Assembly: GCF_944377805.1 (NCBI RefSeq)
Contig: NZ_CALWFZ010000002.1
Span: 154,059 to 218,058, forward strand
Direction of reading: 5' to 3'
Length of the DNA: 64,000 bases
Origin: an uncultured Mediterraneibacter sp.
GTDB lineage: Bacteria; Bacillota; Clostridia; Lachnospirales; Lachnospiraceae
Part shown: piece after piece, positions 1 to 8,886 of the stretch
Layout: each line of letters starts with the position of its first letter
Numbering within the stretch: position 1 is the first letter of the stretch
Notes under the pieces: model-generated
What the model was told of the DNA's origin: nothing
The model's input: only the letters and a program-made list of their open reading frames with translations
Database searches by the model: none
Position numbers and translations under genes: made by a program

Positions 1-1
1 A

Positions 2-253
2 GGAATCTGCGCCTCGAGCGGCTCGGCCTGTACTTCCGGTTCTCTTGATCCCTCCCATGTACTATTGGCTATCGGGCTTCCTCATGAGATTGCCCACGGA
101 TCGCTTCGCATCACACTGGGAGAGGAGACGACGAAAGAGGATCTGGACTATGTCGTAGATAACTTAAAAGACATCGTGGCGCAGCTTCGGAGCATGTCGC
201 CGCTGTATGAAGATTTTGTAAATAAACAGAAAAAAACACCAAAAGAAGCATAG
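2..253 (+). CDS. nifS: Cysteine desulfurase (NifS/IscS type), C-terminal part only
   Basis: The frame runs in from the left edge of the window, so only the last 83 residues are present. Codon 10 of the visible part (bases 29-31) is the Cys of the [10 protein letters not shown] loop, which in this family carries the persulfide sulfur. The residues that follow (LDPSHVL, then [10 protein letters not shown]) match the C-terminal fold of class I desulfurases. The enzyme takes sulfur from L-cysteine for Fe-S clusters and thiolated tRNA. The NifU-like scaffold and MnmA genes directly downstream are its expected sulfur acceptors. A possible TTG at 65 is not a start because the motif upstream of it is in frame. 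Confidence 0.93.
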   Translation, partial: GICASSGSACTSGSLDPSHVLLAIGLPHEIAHGSLRITLGEETTKEDLDYVVDNLKDIVAQLRSMSPLYEDFVNKQKKTPKEA

Positions 254-288
254 ATAATAACCGGAAAAGAAAAAAGGAGGAAACTAAT

Positions 289-726
289 ATGTACACTGAG
301 AAAGTAATGGATCATTTTCAGCATCCGAGAAATGTAGGGGAGATAGAAGACGCAAGCGGCGTGGGAACAGTAGGTAATGCAAAGTGCGGAGATATCATGA
401 GAATTTATCTTGATATTGACGAGAATCAGATCATCCGCGACGTGAAGTTTAAGACATTTGGCTGCGGAGCGGCAGTAGCTACGAGCAGCATGGCGACAGA
501 GCTGGTGAAAGGAAAGAACATTCAGGAGGCAATGAAGGTGACAAACAAAGCGGTTATGGAGGCTCTCGACGGACTTCCGCCGGTGAAGGTGCATTGTTCC
601 CTGCTCGCGGAAGAGGCGATTCACGCCGCTCTGTGGGATTATGCAGAAAAGAACGGGATTCAGATCGAGGGTCTTGAAAAACCGAAGAATGATATTCATG
701 AGGATGAGGAAGAAGAGGAGTATTGA
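289..726 (+). CDS. nifU: NifU/IscU-type Fe-S cluster scaffold protein
   Basis: A 145-residue cytoplasmic protein on which a desulfurase partner builds an Fe-S cluster before transfer to apoproteins. The three conserved ligands are visible as C33 (NAKCGD, with the Asp two residues later), C59 (FGCGAA) and C103 (VHCSLL). The length and single-domain form fit the short IscU/NifU N-domain type common in clostridia, and the tail is acidic (DEDEEEEEY). A strong AGGAGG lies just before the ATG. It sits 35 bp after the desulfurase gene, and its stop overlaps the mnmA start. Confidence 0.93.
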   Translation: MYTEKVMDHFQHPRNVGEIEDASGVGTVGNAKCGDIMRIYLDIDENQIIRDVKFKTFGCGAAVATSSMATELVKGKNIQEAMKVTNKAVMEALDGLPPVKVHCSLLAEEAIHAALWDYAEKNGIQIEGLEKPKNDIHEDEEEEEY

Positions 727-1796
727 TGAGCAAAGTTGTCGTGGGAATGTCAGGGGGCGTAGACTCTTCTGTGGCAGCGCATCTTCTGAAGCAGCAGGGG
801 CATGAAGTAATCGGAGTGACAATGCAGATCTGGCAGGATGAGGACATATGTTCTCTGGAGGAAAACGGCGGCTGCTGTGGTCAGAGCGCTGTAAATGACG
901 CCAGGAGAGTGGCGTCATCTCTGGAAATTCCATACTATGTCATGAACTTCAAAAAAGAGTTCAGGGAAAATGTGATCGACTATTTCACGGAAGAATACCT
1001 CTCCGGCAGGACGCCGAATCCATGTATTGCCTGTAACCGGTATGTGAAGTGGGAAGCCCTTCTCAATCGGAGTATGGCGATTGGAGCCGATTATATTGCC
1101 ACCGGACATTACGCGCGGGTAGAACAGCTTGAAAACGGCCGTTACGCTCTGCGGCGCTCTTCCACGCTGGCAAAAGATCAGACTTATGCGCTTTATAATC
1201 TGACTCAGGAGCAGCTCAAACGTACTCTGATGCCGGTGGGAGCCTACTCGAAAGATGAGATTCGCTCTATTGCGGCAGAGATCGGTCTTCTCGTGGCGGA
1301 CAAGCCGGACAGCCAGGACATCTGTTTTGTTCCCGACGGCGACTATGCCTCCTTTATAAAGGAAAATACGGATCAGCAGATCCGGCCGGGAAATTTCGTC
1401 TCGCCTGAGGGAAAGGTGCTGGGACAGCATAAGGGAATCATACATTATACCGTAGGACAGAGAAAAGGTCTCGGCCTGGCTCTGGGGTATCCGGCGTTCG
1501 TGCTTGAGATTCGACCGGAATCCAATGAGATTGTTGTCGGTACTTACGAGGAGTCTCTGACGAATGTTGTGCGCGCGGAGCATGTGAATTTCATGTCGGT
1601 TGAGACGCTCACGGAACCAAAGAGAGTTTTTGCGAAGATTCGTTATAATCATAAAGGCGCCTGGTGTACGGTAGAGAAAGACGGAAAAGACAGCATTGTC
1701 TGTTGTTTTGAAGAGCCTCAGCGGGCGGTGACACCGGGGCAGGCACTTGTACTCTATGACGGAGATTATGTACTGGGTGGAGGAACGATACGATGA
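726..1796 (+). CDS. mnmA: tRNA-uridine 2-sulfurtransferase MnmA
   Basis: A 356-residue enzyme that thiolates U34 of tRNA Lys, Glu and Gln using persulfide sulfur. The ATP PP-loop (GMSGGVDSS) lies at residues 7-15. The catalytic Cys pair is C100 or C103 (NPCIACNRY) with C200 (DSQDICFVPDG). A beta-barrel C-terminal region follows. ATG 726 was chosen over the in-frame TTG 723: it overlaps the nifU stop (TGATG) and gives the usual MSKVVVGMSGG start. Position after nifS-nifU suggests that the desulfurase supplies its sulfur. Confidence 0.95.
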   Translation: MSKVVVGMSGGVDSSVAAHLLKQQGHEVIGVTMQIWQDEDICSLEENGGCCGQSAVNDARRVASSLEIPYYVMNFKKEFRENVIDYFTEEYLSGRTPNPCIACNRYVKWEALLNRSMAIGADYIATGHYARVEQLENGRYALRRSSTLAKDQTYALYNLTQEQLKRTLMPVGAYSKDEIRSIAAEIGLLVADKPDSQDICFVPDGDYASFIKENTDQQIRPGNFVSPEGKVLGQHKGIIHYTVGQRKGLGLALGYPAFVLEIRPESNEIVVGTYEESLTNVVRAEHVNFMSVETLTEPKRVFAKIRYNHKGAWCTVEKDGKDSIVCCFEEPQRAVTPGQALVLYDGDYVLGGGTIR

Positions 1797-2629
1797 AACC
1801 GGATGGCGGGATGATACGCGGAGATTTTCATATGCATACGGAGTTTTCAACGGACAGTGAGGCTTCTGTCCGCTCAATGCTGGATTCGGCCGTTGAAAGA
1901 GGGCTTCTCACAGTCTGCGTCACAGATCATTTGGATAAAGATTATCCGCCGGATGAGGAACTGGGTCCAGATCCTTTTCAGCTGGAACTTGATCGGTATT
2001 TTGATATGCTGACCGGCCTTCGCGAAGAATACAGAGGAGAGCTGGATATAAGAATCGGCGTGGAGCTCGGGATGCAGCCTCATCTGGGAGCGGTATATGA
2101 GGAGCTTGTAGCAAATTATCCGTTTGACTTTGTCATTGGATCCCTCCATCTCATTCACGGGATGGATCCGTATTACGGCAGAATCTTTGAGGGGCGCTCT
2201 GATCAGGAGGTGTACCGGGAAGCATTCCGGGAGACGCTTGACTGCCTGGATCGAATACATTCTTTCGATGTCCTGGGGCATCTTGACTATGTGGTGCGTT
2301 ACGGGAGACATCAGGCCCTGGAGTACTCATACCGCAAATTTGCTGACGAGATCGACGAGATACTCAGGCCTCTGATCCGGCAGGGCAGAGGGCTGGAGAT
2401 GAATATGGGAGGGCTCAAATATGGTCTGGGATTCGCTAATCCTCATCCCGATGTGCTCAAAAGATACCGGGAGCTTGGCGGAGAGATCGTAACCATTGGA
2501 TCGGACGCACACAGACCGGAACATATTGCCTATGATTTTGAGCAGGCGGGAGATATTCTGAAAATGTGCGGATTTCGCTATTACGCGGAGTTCTCACAGA
2601 GAAAGCCTGATTTCAGACCGATTCCCTGA
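1793..2629 (+). CDS. hisJ: Histidinol-phosphatase of the PHP family (HisJ type)
   Basis: A 278-residue PHP-domain phosphoesterase. Metal-binding motifs are DFHMHTEFS near residue 11, VTDHLD near 43, a Glu in VELGMQ near 90, SLHLIHG near 116, HLDYVVRY near 164 and a late GSDAH near 240. These and the length fit the monofunctional HisJ that makes histidinol in Gram-positive bacteria. No other his gene is in the window, so the substrate is inferred from the family. The ATG overlaps the mnmA stop by four bases (ATGA), which implies translational coupling. Confidence 0.85.
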   Translation: MKPDGGMIRGDFHMHTEFSTDSEASVRSMLDSAVERGLLTVCVTDHLDKDYPPDEELGPDPFQLELDRYFDMLTGLREEYRGELDIRIGVELGMQPHLGAVYEELVANYPFDFVIGSLHLIHGMDPYYGRIFEGRSDQEVYREAFRETLDCLDRIHSFDVLGHLDYVVRYGRHQALEYSYRKFADEIDEILRPLIRQGRGLEMNMGGLKYGLGFANPHPDVLKRYRELGGEIVTIGSDAHRPEHIAYDFEQAGDILKMCGFRYYAEFSQRKPDFRPIP

Positions 2630-2692
2630 AGTTTTCCCGCTCCCCGGCAGAAACGCGCATGTTAAATATAACCATAAATTAATATTTAGGTC

Positions 2693-2721
2693 TTGAATTT
2701 TTGTTTTCGTTTTAGTACAAT
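2693..2721 (+). promoter_or_regulatory. Sigma-A promoter of gap
   Basis: TTGAAT (2693-2698), a 17-bp spacer and TACAAT (2716-2721) lie in the 194-bp AT-rich gap before gap. This leaves an untranslated leader of about 95 nt. No clear operator is seen. Confidence 0.8.
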
Positions 2722-2823
2722 ATTTCTAGTTGATGAGTCCTTAACAACTGCCGTGTTTTAAGGATTCATTGCCATGACTGGTACACAGTCAAATATTTTT
2801 TAAACTTTTAGGAGGAATTAATC

Positions 2824-3843
2824 ATGGCAGTAAAAGTAGCGATTAATGGATTTGGACGTATCGGACGTCTCGCTTTCAGACAGATGTTTGGAGCAGAAGG
2901 ATTTGAGATCGTGGCAATCAACGACCTTACATCCCCGAAAATGCTGGCTCACTTACTGAAATATGACTCAACACAGGGCAGATATGCACTGGCTGACAAA
3001 GTTGAGGCAGGAGAGGATTCCATCACTGTTGACGGAAAAGAGATCAAAATCTATGCTGAGGCTGATGCTAACAAACTTCCGTGGGGAGAGATCGGTGTTG
3101 ACGTAGTTCTTGAGTGTACAGGATTCTACACAAAGAAAGAGAAAGCTCAGGCACACATCAATGCAGGCGCTAAGAAAGTTATCATCTCCGCTCCGGCTGG
3201 AAATGACCTTCCGACAATCGTTTACAATGTAAACCACGAGACACTGACAAAGGATGACGACATCATTTCTGCAGCATCCTGTACAACAAACTGCCTCGCT
3301 CCGATGGCTAAGGCTCTGAACGACCTCGTACCGATCAAATCCGGTATCATGTGTACAATCCACGCTTACACAGGCGATCAGATGACACTTGACGGACCGC
3401 AGAGAAAAGGCGATCTGAGAAGATCCCGTGCGGCAGCAGTAAACATTGTGCCGAACAGCACAGGAGCAGCTAAGGCAATCGGCCTTGTTATTCCGGAACT
3501 GAACGGCAAACTGATCGGTTCTGCTCAGCGTGTTCCGACTCCGACCGGATCAACAACAATCCTGACAGCAGTTGTTGAGGGTGAAGTTACAGTTGATCAG
3601 ATCAATGCGGCTATGAAAGCAGCTGCTAACGAGTCTTACGGCTACAACGAGGATGAGATCGTATCCAGCGACATCGTTGGCATGACATACGGTTCTCTGT
3701 TCGACGCTACACAGACAATGGCTCTGCCGACAGGCGATGGAAATACAGAGGTTCAGGTTGTTTCATGGTATGACAACGAGAACTCTTACACAAGCCAGAT
3801 GGTAAGAACAATCAAATATTTCGGAAAACTGCTTGAGGCTTAA
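2824..3843 (+). CDS. gap: Glyceraldehyde-3-phosphate dehydrogenase, type I
   Basis: A 339-residue cytosolic NAD-dependent enzyme converting glyceraldehyde 3-phosphate to 1,3-bisphosphoglycerate. The Rossmann motif NGFGRIGR is at the N-terminus, the catalytic Cys is C153 in the SCTTNC loop, and the C-terminal WYDNENSY is present. AGGAGG lies seven bases before the ATG. The codon use is strongly biased, as expected for a highly expressed gene. It has its own promoter and a strong terminator, so it is probably transcribed alone although pgk and tpiA follow. Confidence 0.98.
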   Translation: MAVKVAINGFGRIGRLAFRQMFGAEGFEIVAINDLTSPKMLAHLLKYDSTQGRYALADKVEAGEDSITVDGKEIKIYAEADANKLPWGEIGVDVVLECTGFYTKKEKAQAHINAGAKKVIISAPAGNDLPTIVYNVNHETLTKDDDIISAASCTTNCLAPMAKALNDLVPIKSGIMCTIHAYTGDQMTLDGPQRKGDLRRSRAAAVNIVPNSTGAAKAIGLVIPELNGKLIGSAQRVPTPTGSTTILTAVVEGEVTVDQINAAMKAAANESYGYNEDEIVSSDIVGMTYGSLFDATQTMALPTGDGNTEVQVVSWYDNENSYTSQMVRTIKYFGKLLEA

Positions 3844-3904
3844 TTCATTCCAATTAATGAGGACAAGCTCTCAGAAGATTATTCTGAATCATTGACTCAC
3901 AATG

Positions 3905-3941
3905 GGGTCCGGTCTTATTGTAGGACCGGATCCTGTTTTTT
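3905..3941 (+). terminator. Rho-independent terminator of gap
   Basis: GGGTCCGGTC (3905-3914) pairs with GACCGGATCC (3924-3933) around a 9-nt loop, followed by a T-run to 3941. A dispersed repeat element begins directly after the T-run. Confidence 0.88.
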
Positions 3942-3985
3942 GTGAAGGCGATGAGCCAAGTCCGGACTTGCCCGAGATCTTGGCG
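3942..3985 (+). repeat. Dispersed intergenic repeat, copy A (left half only)
   Basis: This stretch shares its start with copies at 20483 and 48788. It has GTGA-GGCGA, then AGTCCGGACTTGCCC, with CCGAGA-CTTG shared with copy B. The core CAAGTCCGGACTTG is a perfect 14-bp palindrome, and outer arms GCCAAG and CTTGGC can enclose it. It starts at the first base after the gap terminator T-run and ends about 15 bases before the pgk ribosome binding site. The right half found in copies B, C and D is missing. Confidence 0.7.
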
Positions 3986-4013
3986 CACACTAATTATGTA
4001 GGAGGCTATTAAA

Positions 4014-5213
4014 ATGGCAGCACTTAACAAAAAATCAGTTGACGACATCAACGTAAAAGGTAAAAGAGTTCTTGTAAGATGTGACTTTAACGTACCGCTT
4101 CAGGACGGAAAGATCACTGATGAGAACCGTATCGTGGCAGCTCTGCCGACGATCAAGAAACTGATCGCTGACGGAGGAAAAGTCATCCTCTGCTCACATC
4201 TTGGAAAACCAAAGGGAGAGCCGAAGCCGGAGCTGTCTCTTGCACCGGTTGCTGTAAGGCTTTCCGAGCTGCTCGGACAGGAGGTTAAATTCGCGGCGGA
4301 TCCGGAAGTAGTAGGTCCGAACGCCAAGGCAGCTGTGGAAGCTATGAAGGACGGAGACGTTGTGCTTCTTGAAAATACACGTTACAGAGCCGAGGAGACA
4401 AAGAACGGAGAGGCGTTCTCCAAAGAACTGGCTTCTCTGTGCGATATATTTGTAAACGACGCGTTCGGTACGGCTCACAGAGCTCACTGCTCAAACGTAG
4501 GCGTTACTCAGTATGTGGATACAGCGGCAGTCGGATATCTGATGCAGAAAGAGATCGATTTCCTTGGCAACGCTGTGGAGAACCCGGAGAGACCGTTCGT
4601 GGCTATTCTCGGCGGTTCTAAAGTTTCCAGTAAGATTTCTGTTATTAACAATCTCCTTGAGAAAGTGGATACTCTGATCATCGGCGGCGGAATGTGCTAT
4701 ACATTCACAAAAGCTCAGGGAGGAAACGTAGGAACATCTCTTCTCGAGGAAGATTACCTCCAGTATGCTCTTGATATGATCAAGAAAGCGGAAGAGAAAG
4801 GCGTAAAACTTCTTCTTCCTGTAGACGCGGTTGCGGCGGACGCTTTTTCTAACGATGCGAATACAAAAGTAGTGGCTCAGGGAGAGATTCCGGAAGGCTG
4901 GATGGGACTGGATATCGGACCGAAGAGCGCAGAGATGTTTGCCGACGCTGTAAAATCTGCTAAGACAGTCGTATGGAACGGACCGATGGGATGCTTTGAG
5001 ATGTCCAAGTTCGCAGGAGGAACCAAGGCGGTTGCAGAGGCTCTGGCAAATACAGACGCAGTGACAATCATCGGAGGCGGTGACTCCGCAGCGGCAGTAA
5101 ACCAGCTTGGTTACGGAGATAAGATGACTCACATCTCAACAGGCGGCGGTGCTTCCCTTGAGTTCCTGGAAGGAAAGGAACTGCCGGGTGTAGCAGCAGC
5201 AAACGATAAGTAA
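4014..5213 (+). CDS. pgk: Phosphoglycerate kinase
   Basis: A 399-residue monomeric kinase forming ATP and 3-phosphoglycerate from 1,3-bisphosphoglycerate. The N-terminal substrate signature ([12 protein letters not shown] near residue 19), the lid-region NGPMGCFE (near 324) and the nucleotide-loop GGGDS (near 352) are present. The length is typical. TAGGAGG precedes the ATG. No consensus promoter was found between the gap terminator and the ATG, so expression may depend on read-through or on a weak promoter inside repeat copy A. Confidence 0.98.
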   Translation: MAALNKKSVDDINVKGKRVLVRCDFNVPLQDGKITDENRIVAALPTIKKLIADGGKVILCSHLGKPKGEPKPELSLAPVAVRLSELLGQEVKFAADPEVVGPNAKAAVEAMKDGDVVLLENTRYRAEETKNGEAFSKELASLCDIFVNDAFGTAHRAHCSNVGVTQYVDTAAVGYLMQKEIDFLGNAVENPERPFVAILGGSKVSSKISVINNLLEKVDTLIIGGGMCYTFTKAQGGNVGTSLLEEDYLQYALDMIKKAEEKGVKLLLPVDAVAADAFSNDANTKVVAQGEIPEGWMGLDIGPKSAEMFADAVKSAKTVVWNGPMGCFEMSKFAGGTKAVAEALANTDAVTIIGGGDSAAAVNQLGYGDKMTHISTGGGASLEFLEGKELPGVAAANDK

Positions 5214-5235
5214 AAAGCCTGGTTCGGCGCACTTG

Positions 5236-5275
5236 GCGAGGTATTTTTGAGTTTGCTAAAGCGAATATACCCCGC
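5236..5275 (+). other. Intercistronic hairpin between pgk and tpiA
   Basis: GCGAGGTAT (5236-5244) pairs with ATACCCCGC (5267-5275) with one G-T type mismatch. A smaller TTTGCT/AGCGAA stem lies inside. There is no T-run, so it is not an intrinsic terminator. It could be an mRNA processing or stability element, which is inference only. Confidence 0.4.
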
Positions 5276-5305
5276 TGAAAGTTTAATGAATAGGAGATAA
5301 GAAAA

Positions 5306-6055
5306 ATGGCAAGAAAGAAAATCATTGCAGGCAACTGGAAAATGAACAAAACTCCGAGCGAGGCAGTTGCCCTTGTAGAAGAACTGAAACCGTTAGTGGC
5401 AAACGAAGAAGTTGACGTAGTATTCTGCGTGCCGGCTATTGACATTGTGCCGGTTGTTGAGGCGGTAAAGGGAACAAACATCCAGGTTGGCGCTGAGAAT
5501 ATGTACTTTGAGGAGAGCGGAGCTTACACAGGAGAGATCTCTCCGGCCATGCTCGTAGACGCGGGTGTGAAATATGTGGTTCTCGGTCACTCCGAGAGAA
5601 GAGATTACTTCGGCGAGACAAACGAGGATGTAAACAAGAAAGTTCTCAAAGCTCTTGAGCACGGTATCACTCCGATTATGTGCTGCGGCGAGACTCTTGA
5701 GCAGAGAGAGCAGGGCGTGACAATGGATTTCATTCGTCAGCAGGTGAAAGTCGGCCTTCAGAATGTAACGGCTGACCAGGCGAAAACAATGGTTATCGCT
5801 TACGAGCCGATCTGGGCGATCGGAACAGGAAAGACTGCTACTACAGAACAGGCTGAGGAAGTTTGCAAAGGTATCCGCGAGTGCGTTGCCGAGGTGTATG
5901 ATGAGGCTACAGCAGAGGAAATTCGCATCCAGTATGGCGGATCTGTAAATGCAGGAAATGCGGCGGAGCTGTTCGCGCAGGCTGACATCGACGGAGGACT
6001 TGTAGGAGGCGCTTCCCTTAAGGCTGACTTCGGTAAAATAGTCTGCTACAAATAA
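5306..6055 (+). CDS. tpiA: Triosephosphate isomerase
   Basis: A 249-residue TIM barrel that interconverts dihydroxyacetone phosphate and glyceraldehyde 3-phosphate. The N-terminal GNWKMN with its Lys, the electrophile H95 (LGHSERR), the catalytic Glu in [10 protein letters not shown] near residue 168 and the phosphate-binding GGSVN near 210 are all present. Length is standard. It is 92 bp from pgk with no terminator between them, so co-transcription is likely. Confidence 0.98.
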   Translation: MARKKIIAGNWKMNKTPSEAVALVEELKPLVANEEVDVVFCVPAIDIVPVVEAVKGTNIQVGAENMYFEESGAYTGEISPAMLVDAGVKYVVLGHSERRDYFGETNEDVNKKVLKALEHGITPIMCCGETLEQREQGVTMDFIRQQVKVGLQNVTADQAKTMVIAYEPIWAIGTGKTATTEQAEEVCKGIRECVAEVYDEATAEEIRIQYGGSVNAGNAAELFAQADIDGGLVGGASLKADFGKIVCYK

Positions 6056-6100
6056 AATGTTCTGACTTGGTGAAATATAACAAGGGAGCATAAAATTTTA

Positions 6101-6134
6101 GGGTAGAGAACAAAATCTCTACCCTTTTGTTTTG
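6101..6134 (+). terminator. Rho-independent terminator of pgk-tpiA
   Basis: GGGTAGAG (6101-6108) and CTCTACCC (6117-6124) form a perfect 8-bp stem followed by TTTTGTTTTG. It closes the pgk-tpiA unit and separates it from gpmI. Confidence 0.9.
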
Positions 6135-6319
6135 TCCGTCGAAGGCAGGCGGTTATTCGTCGTCGACTGCGTCTGAGACGAACTCGTTGTAAGCGGCGGA
6201 ACTATCATTAATAGTGCGTTTTCATATTCCTTTTTCCAGCGTCCGTCCCGTTCTACAGATATATTGTATTTGCCTGTACTTCTGAGATTTTTGACTTCAA
6301 ATTTCTTTGTTTTTCTCAT
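6119..6319 (-). CDS. Small unidentified reading frame in decayed region
   Basis: A possible 66-residue basic protein on the minus strand. The first 40 residues (lysine-rich, with GKYNISVERDGRW) look protein-like, but the last 25 are low complexity (Ser/Thr/Gln-rich) and run into the tpiA terminator. AAAGGAG stands 13 bases before the ATG. I do not recognise a family. It may be the N-terminal stub of a gene cut off when foreign DNA was lost here. It could also be chance. Confidence 0.25.
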   Translation of the reverse strand: MRKTKKFEVKNLRSTGKYNISVERDGRWKKEYENALLMIVPPLTTSSSQTQSTTNNRLPSTDKTKG

Positions 6320-6665
6320 TCCTAATTCTACTCTCCTTTGTAACTGTATTTTCTTGATATATCATTTTGAACGGCGCATACGCGCCGCCGTTGACAGCCC
6401 CTCCCGCCTTTGCTGATAGGCAATCAAGGTGCGACGGCAAGGAGTGCTGCCACCCCACACTATTATTAGTCAGAAGGGTTTTTTGAGATTATTCATCAAA
6501 TTGCAAAAACAGAAAGAGAAAGATAATTTTCAGTTTATTGGTTCAAAAGATTAACACGAATAGCGGATTTGATACATATTCTCATGAATCCGCTGGAGTG
6601 GTTTTCTCTTGCGGTAATCTATATGACGGACGTAAAACAGGAGAACAGGATTGCCGTTCAGTATC
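6135..6665. other. Foreign-looking, decayed spacer between tpiA and gpmI
   Basis: About 530 bp with no intact gene in a region where glycolytic genes are usually close together. It holds the weak minus-strand frame ending at 6119, a dyad AACGGCG/CGCCGTT (6370-6376 and 6386-6392) with a second GGCGC/GCGCC pairing inside, a GC-rich patch (6370-6460) and then an AT-rich patch. It ends in the gene fragment listed at 6527-6700. The shifts in composition suggest the scar of an inserted element. No terminal inverted repeats or target duplication could be found by eye. Confidence 0.5.
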
Positions 6666-6700
6666 TTGCAAAATCTGTAAAAAGCGGGTACAATAAATAG
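6527..6700 (+). pseudogene. C-terminal gene fragment of unknown family
   Basis: An open frame from a stop at 6524 to TAG at 6698-6700 encodes about 57 residues. The last 45 look like a real protein end (ADLIHILMNPLEWFSLAV, then a Lys-rich tail [13 protein letters not shown]). No plausible start or binding site precedes it apart from an internal ATG at 6584. It is best read as the tail of a gene whose 5' part was deleted. The gpmI promoter lies inside this tail. Confidence 0.4.
6666..6694 (+). promoter_or_regulatory. Sigma-A promoter of gpmI
   Basis: TTGCAA (6666-6671), 17 bp, TACAAT (6689-6694). Transcription would start near 6701, giving a leader of about 40 nt. It lies within the last codons of the fragment ending at 6700. 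Confidence 0.7.
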
Positions 6701-6741
6701 CGGGCGAAAATCCCCAAATGTACAATAAAGGAGATATGGAA

Positions 6742-8280
6742 ATGAGCAAGAAACCAACCGTATTGATGATATTAGATGGATATGGCTTAAGAGATGATGA
6801 TCATGGCAACGCAGTTGCAGAAGCAGCAACACCGGTTATGGATAAGCTGATGGCAGAGTGCCCGTTTGTAAAGGGAAACGCAAGCGGCATGTCAGTAGGA
6901 CTTCCGGAGGGACAGATGGGAAACTCTGAGGTCGGACATCTGAATATGGGAGCCGGCCGCATTGTATATCAGGATCTCACAAAGATCACAAAATCCATTC
7001 AGGATGGAGATTTCTTTGAGAATAAAGCTCTTGTGGCAGCGTGTGAAAATGTGAAGAAAAACGATTCCGCCCTTCATCTGATGGGACTCGTATCTGACGG
7101 CGGCGTACACAGCCACAATACACATATCTACGGACTTCTTGAACTGGCAAAGAGACAGGGCATTGAGAACGTCTATGTACACTGCTTCCTGGACGGGCGA
7201 GACACTCCTCCGGCTTCCGGAAAAGAGTATGTAGAAGAGCTGGAAGCAAAGATGAAGGAGATTGGCGTCGGCGAAGTTGCAACCGTGTCAGGACGGTACT
7301 ACGCGATGGATCGCGACAACCGCTGGGACCGTGTGGAGAAAGCGTACAGAGCACTCGTAAAGGGAGAAGGCATTGAGGCTTCTTCGGCAATGGAGGGAAT
7401 TCAGGCTTCCTACGATGAAGATAAGACAGATGAGTTTGTTGTGCCGATGGTAATTATGAAAGACGGAGCTCCGACGGCAACAGTAAAAGACGGGGATTCG
7501 GTCGTCTTCTTTAACTTCCGTCCGGATCGTGCCAGAGAGATCACAAGGACATTCTGTGACGACGACTTTACAGGCTTTGACAGGGGAGTCAGAGTGAAGA
7601 CTGCCTATGTGTGCTTCACAGAGTACGATGTCACGATCCCGAATAAGACGGTGGCGTTTGTCAAAGAGGAGATTACGAATACGTTCGGGGAATTCCTGGC
7701 GGCACACAATATGAAACAGGCGCGTATCGCTGAGACAGAAAAATATGCCCATGTTACATTCTTCTTTAACGGGGGAGTGGAAGAGCCGAATCCGGGAGAG
7801 GACCGCATTCTTGTAAAATCTCCGAAAGTAGCGACATATGACTTAAAGCCGGAGATGAGCGCGTATGAAGTGTGCGACAAGCTGGTCGAGGCTATTAAAT
7901 CAGAAAAGTACGATGTGATTATTATAAATTTTGCCAATCCGGATATGGTCGGCCATACCGGCGTGGAACCTGCGGCAGTCAAAGCAATCGAGGCGGTGGA
8001 TCAGTGTGTTGGAAAAGCGGTTGACGCGATCAGAGAGGTGAACGGGCAGATGTTCATCTGCGCGGATCATGGAAATGCCGAGCAGCTGATCGATGAAGAG
8101 ACAGGCGAGCCGTTTACGGCCCACACGACAAATCAGGTTCCGTTCATTCTCGTAAATGCCGATCCGGCATATAAACTCAGAGAGGGAGGATGCCTGGCGG
8201 ATATTGCTCCGACTCTGATCGAGATGATGGGCATGGAACAGCCCAGGGAGATGACCGGAAAGTCACTGCTGATCAAATAG
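6742..8280 (+). CDS. gpmI: Phosphoglycerate mutase, 2,3-bisphosphoglycerate-independent
   Basis: A 512-residue, metal-dependent enzyme of the alkaline phosphatase superfamily that converts 3- to 2-phosphoglycerate. ATG 6742 was chosen over ATGs at 6718 and 6736. AAAGGAG ends eight bases before it, and it places the phospho-acceptor Ser at residue 62 ([10 protein letters not shown]), the classical number. Metal ligands are seen in LDGYG near residue 13 and in the late ADHGNAE and HTTNQVPF motifs. It is transcribed separately from gap and pgk-tpiA. Confidence 0.97.
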   Translation: MSKKPTVLMILDGYGLRDDDHGNAVAEAATPVMDKLMAECPFVKGNASGMSVGLPEGQMGNSEVGHLNMGAGRIVYQDLTKITKSIQDGDFFENKALVAACENVKKNDSALHLMGLVSDGGVHSHNTHIYGLLELAKRQGIENVYVHCFLDGRDTPPASGKEYVEELEAKMKEIGVGEVATVSGRYYAMDRDNRWDRVEKAYRALVKGEGIEASSAMEGIQASYDEDKTDEFVVPMVIMKDGAPTATVKDGDSVVFFNFRPDRAREITRTFCDDDFTGFDRGVRVKTAYVCFTEYDVTIPNKTVAFVKEEITNTFGEFLAAHNMKQARIAETEKYAHVTFFFNGGVEEPNPGEDRILVKSPKVATYDLKPEMSAYEVCDKLVEAIKSEKYDVIIINFANPDMVGHTGVEPAAVKAIEAVDQCVGKAVDAIREVNGQMFICADHGNAEQLIDEETGEPFTAHTTNQVPFILVNADPAYKLREGGCLADIAPTLIEMMGMEQPREMTGKSLLIK

Positions 8281-8296
8281 ACTGAATTAGAATGAT

Positions 8297-8329
8297 ACAG
8301 AGGCACGGCAAAACCAGCCGGGCCTCTGT
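8297..8329 (+). terminator. Hairpin after gpmI, possible weak terminator
   Basis: ACAGAGGC (8297-8304) pairs with GCCTCTGT (8322-8329), with a further CGGC/GCCG inside. Only CTGTATGTT follows instead of a T-run, so termination would be partial and the greA-like gene may be reached by read-through. Confidence 0.45.
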
Positions 8330-8356
8330 CTGTATGTTGAAAAGAAGGATGGAAAG

Positions 8357-8860
8357 ATGAGGGAAAAACTGACAAAGAGCGATGTGGAGAAGATCCGCTC
8401 AGAGATCGAGCACCGGAAACTGGTGGAGCGCAAAGAACTGATCGAGGCCGTGAAGGAAGCGCGCTCCCACGGCGATCTGAGCGAGAACTTTGAGTATCAT
8501 GCGGCCAAGAAAGAGAAAAACCGCAATGAGAGCCGGATCCGCTACCTTGAGCGGATGTTAAAGACGGCGGTTATTGTGGAAGACCATTCCAAGGCAGATG
8601 AAGTCGGTCTGAACAATACGGTGGAGATTTACTGTGAGGATGATGATGAGGTAGAGACATACCGGATCGTGACTTCTGTGCGCGGCAGCTCTCTGAACGG
8701 GCTTGTGAGTATCGAATCTCCGATCGGGAAAGCGCTTCTCGGACACAGAGAAGGAGACCGCGTCTATGTGAAAGTAAACGATGAATACGGGTATTATGTG
8801 GTGATTCGCAAAGTGATTAAGACAGAGAGTGAAGAAGGAGATCAGATCAGGAGCTTCTGA
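8357..8860 (+). CDS. greA: GreA/GreB-family transcript cleavage factor
   Basis: A 167-residue protein. The N-terminal half is a coiled coil with the hallmark HGDLSENFEYHAAK near residue 35, whose acidic tip enters the RNA polymerase secondary channel. The C-terminal half is the FKBP-like domain ending in the SPIGKALLG signature near residue 120. It rescues arrested polymerase by stimulating RNA cleavage. The N-terminal start is slightly shorter than in canonical GreA, and a second greA elsewhere in the genome is possible, so the symbol is a family label. Confidence 0.85.
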   Translation: MREKLTKSDVEKIRSEIEHRKLVERKELIEAVKEARSHGDLSENFEYHAAKKEKNRNESRIRYLERMLKTAVIVEDHSKADEVGLNNTVEIYCEDDDEVETYRIVTSVRGSSLNGLVSIESPIGKALLGHREGDRVYVKVNDEYGYYVVIRKVIKTESEEGDQIRSF

Positions 8861-8886
8861 CTCCCTATGGAAGGAGGGCGGAAAAG

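Noticed and set aside
148-933. 261-residue minus-strand frame across nifU and mnmA
   Set aside because: It overlaps two well-supported genes and its protein is Leu/Cys/Ser-rich with no motif.
6718-6741. ATG 6718 or 6736 as gpmI start
   Set aside because: AAAGGAG lies inside or too close. ATG 6742 gives the standard length and Ser62 numbering.
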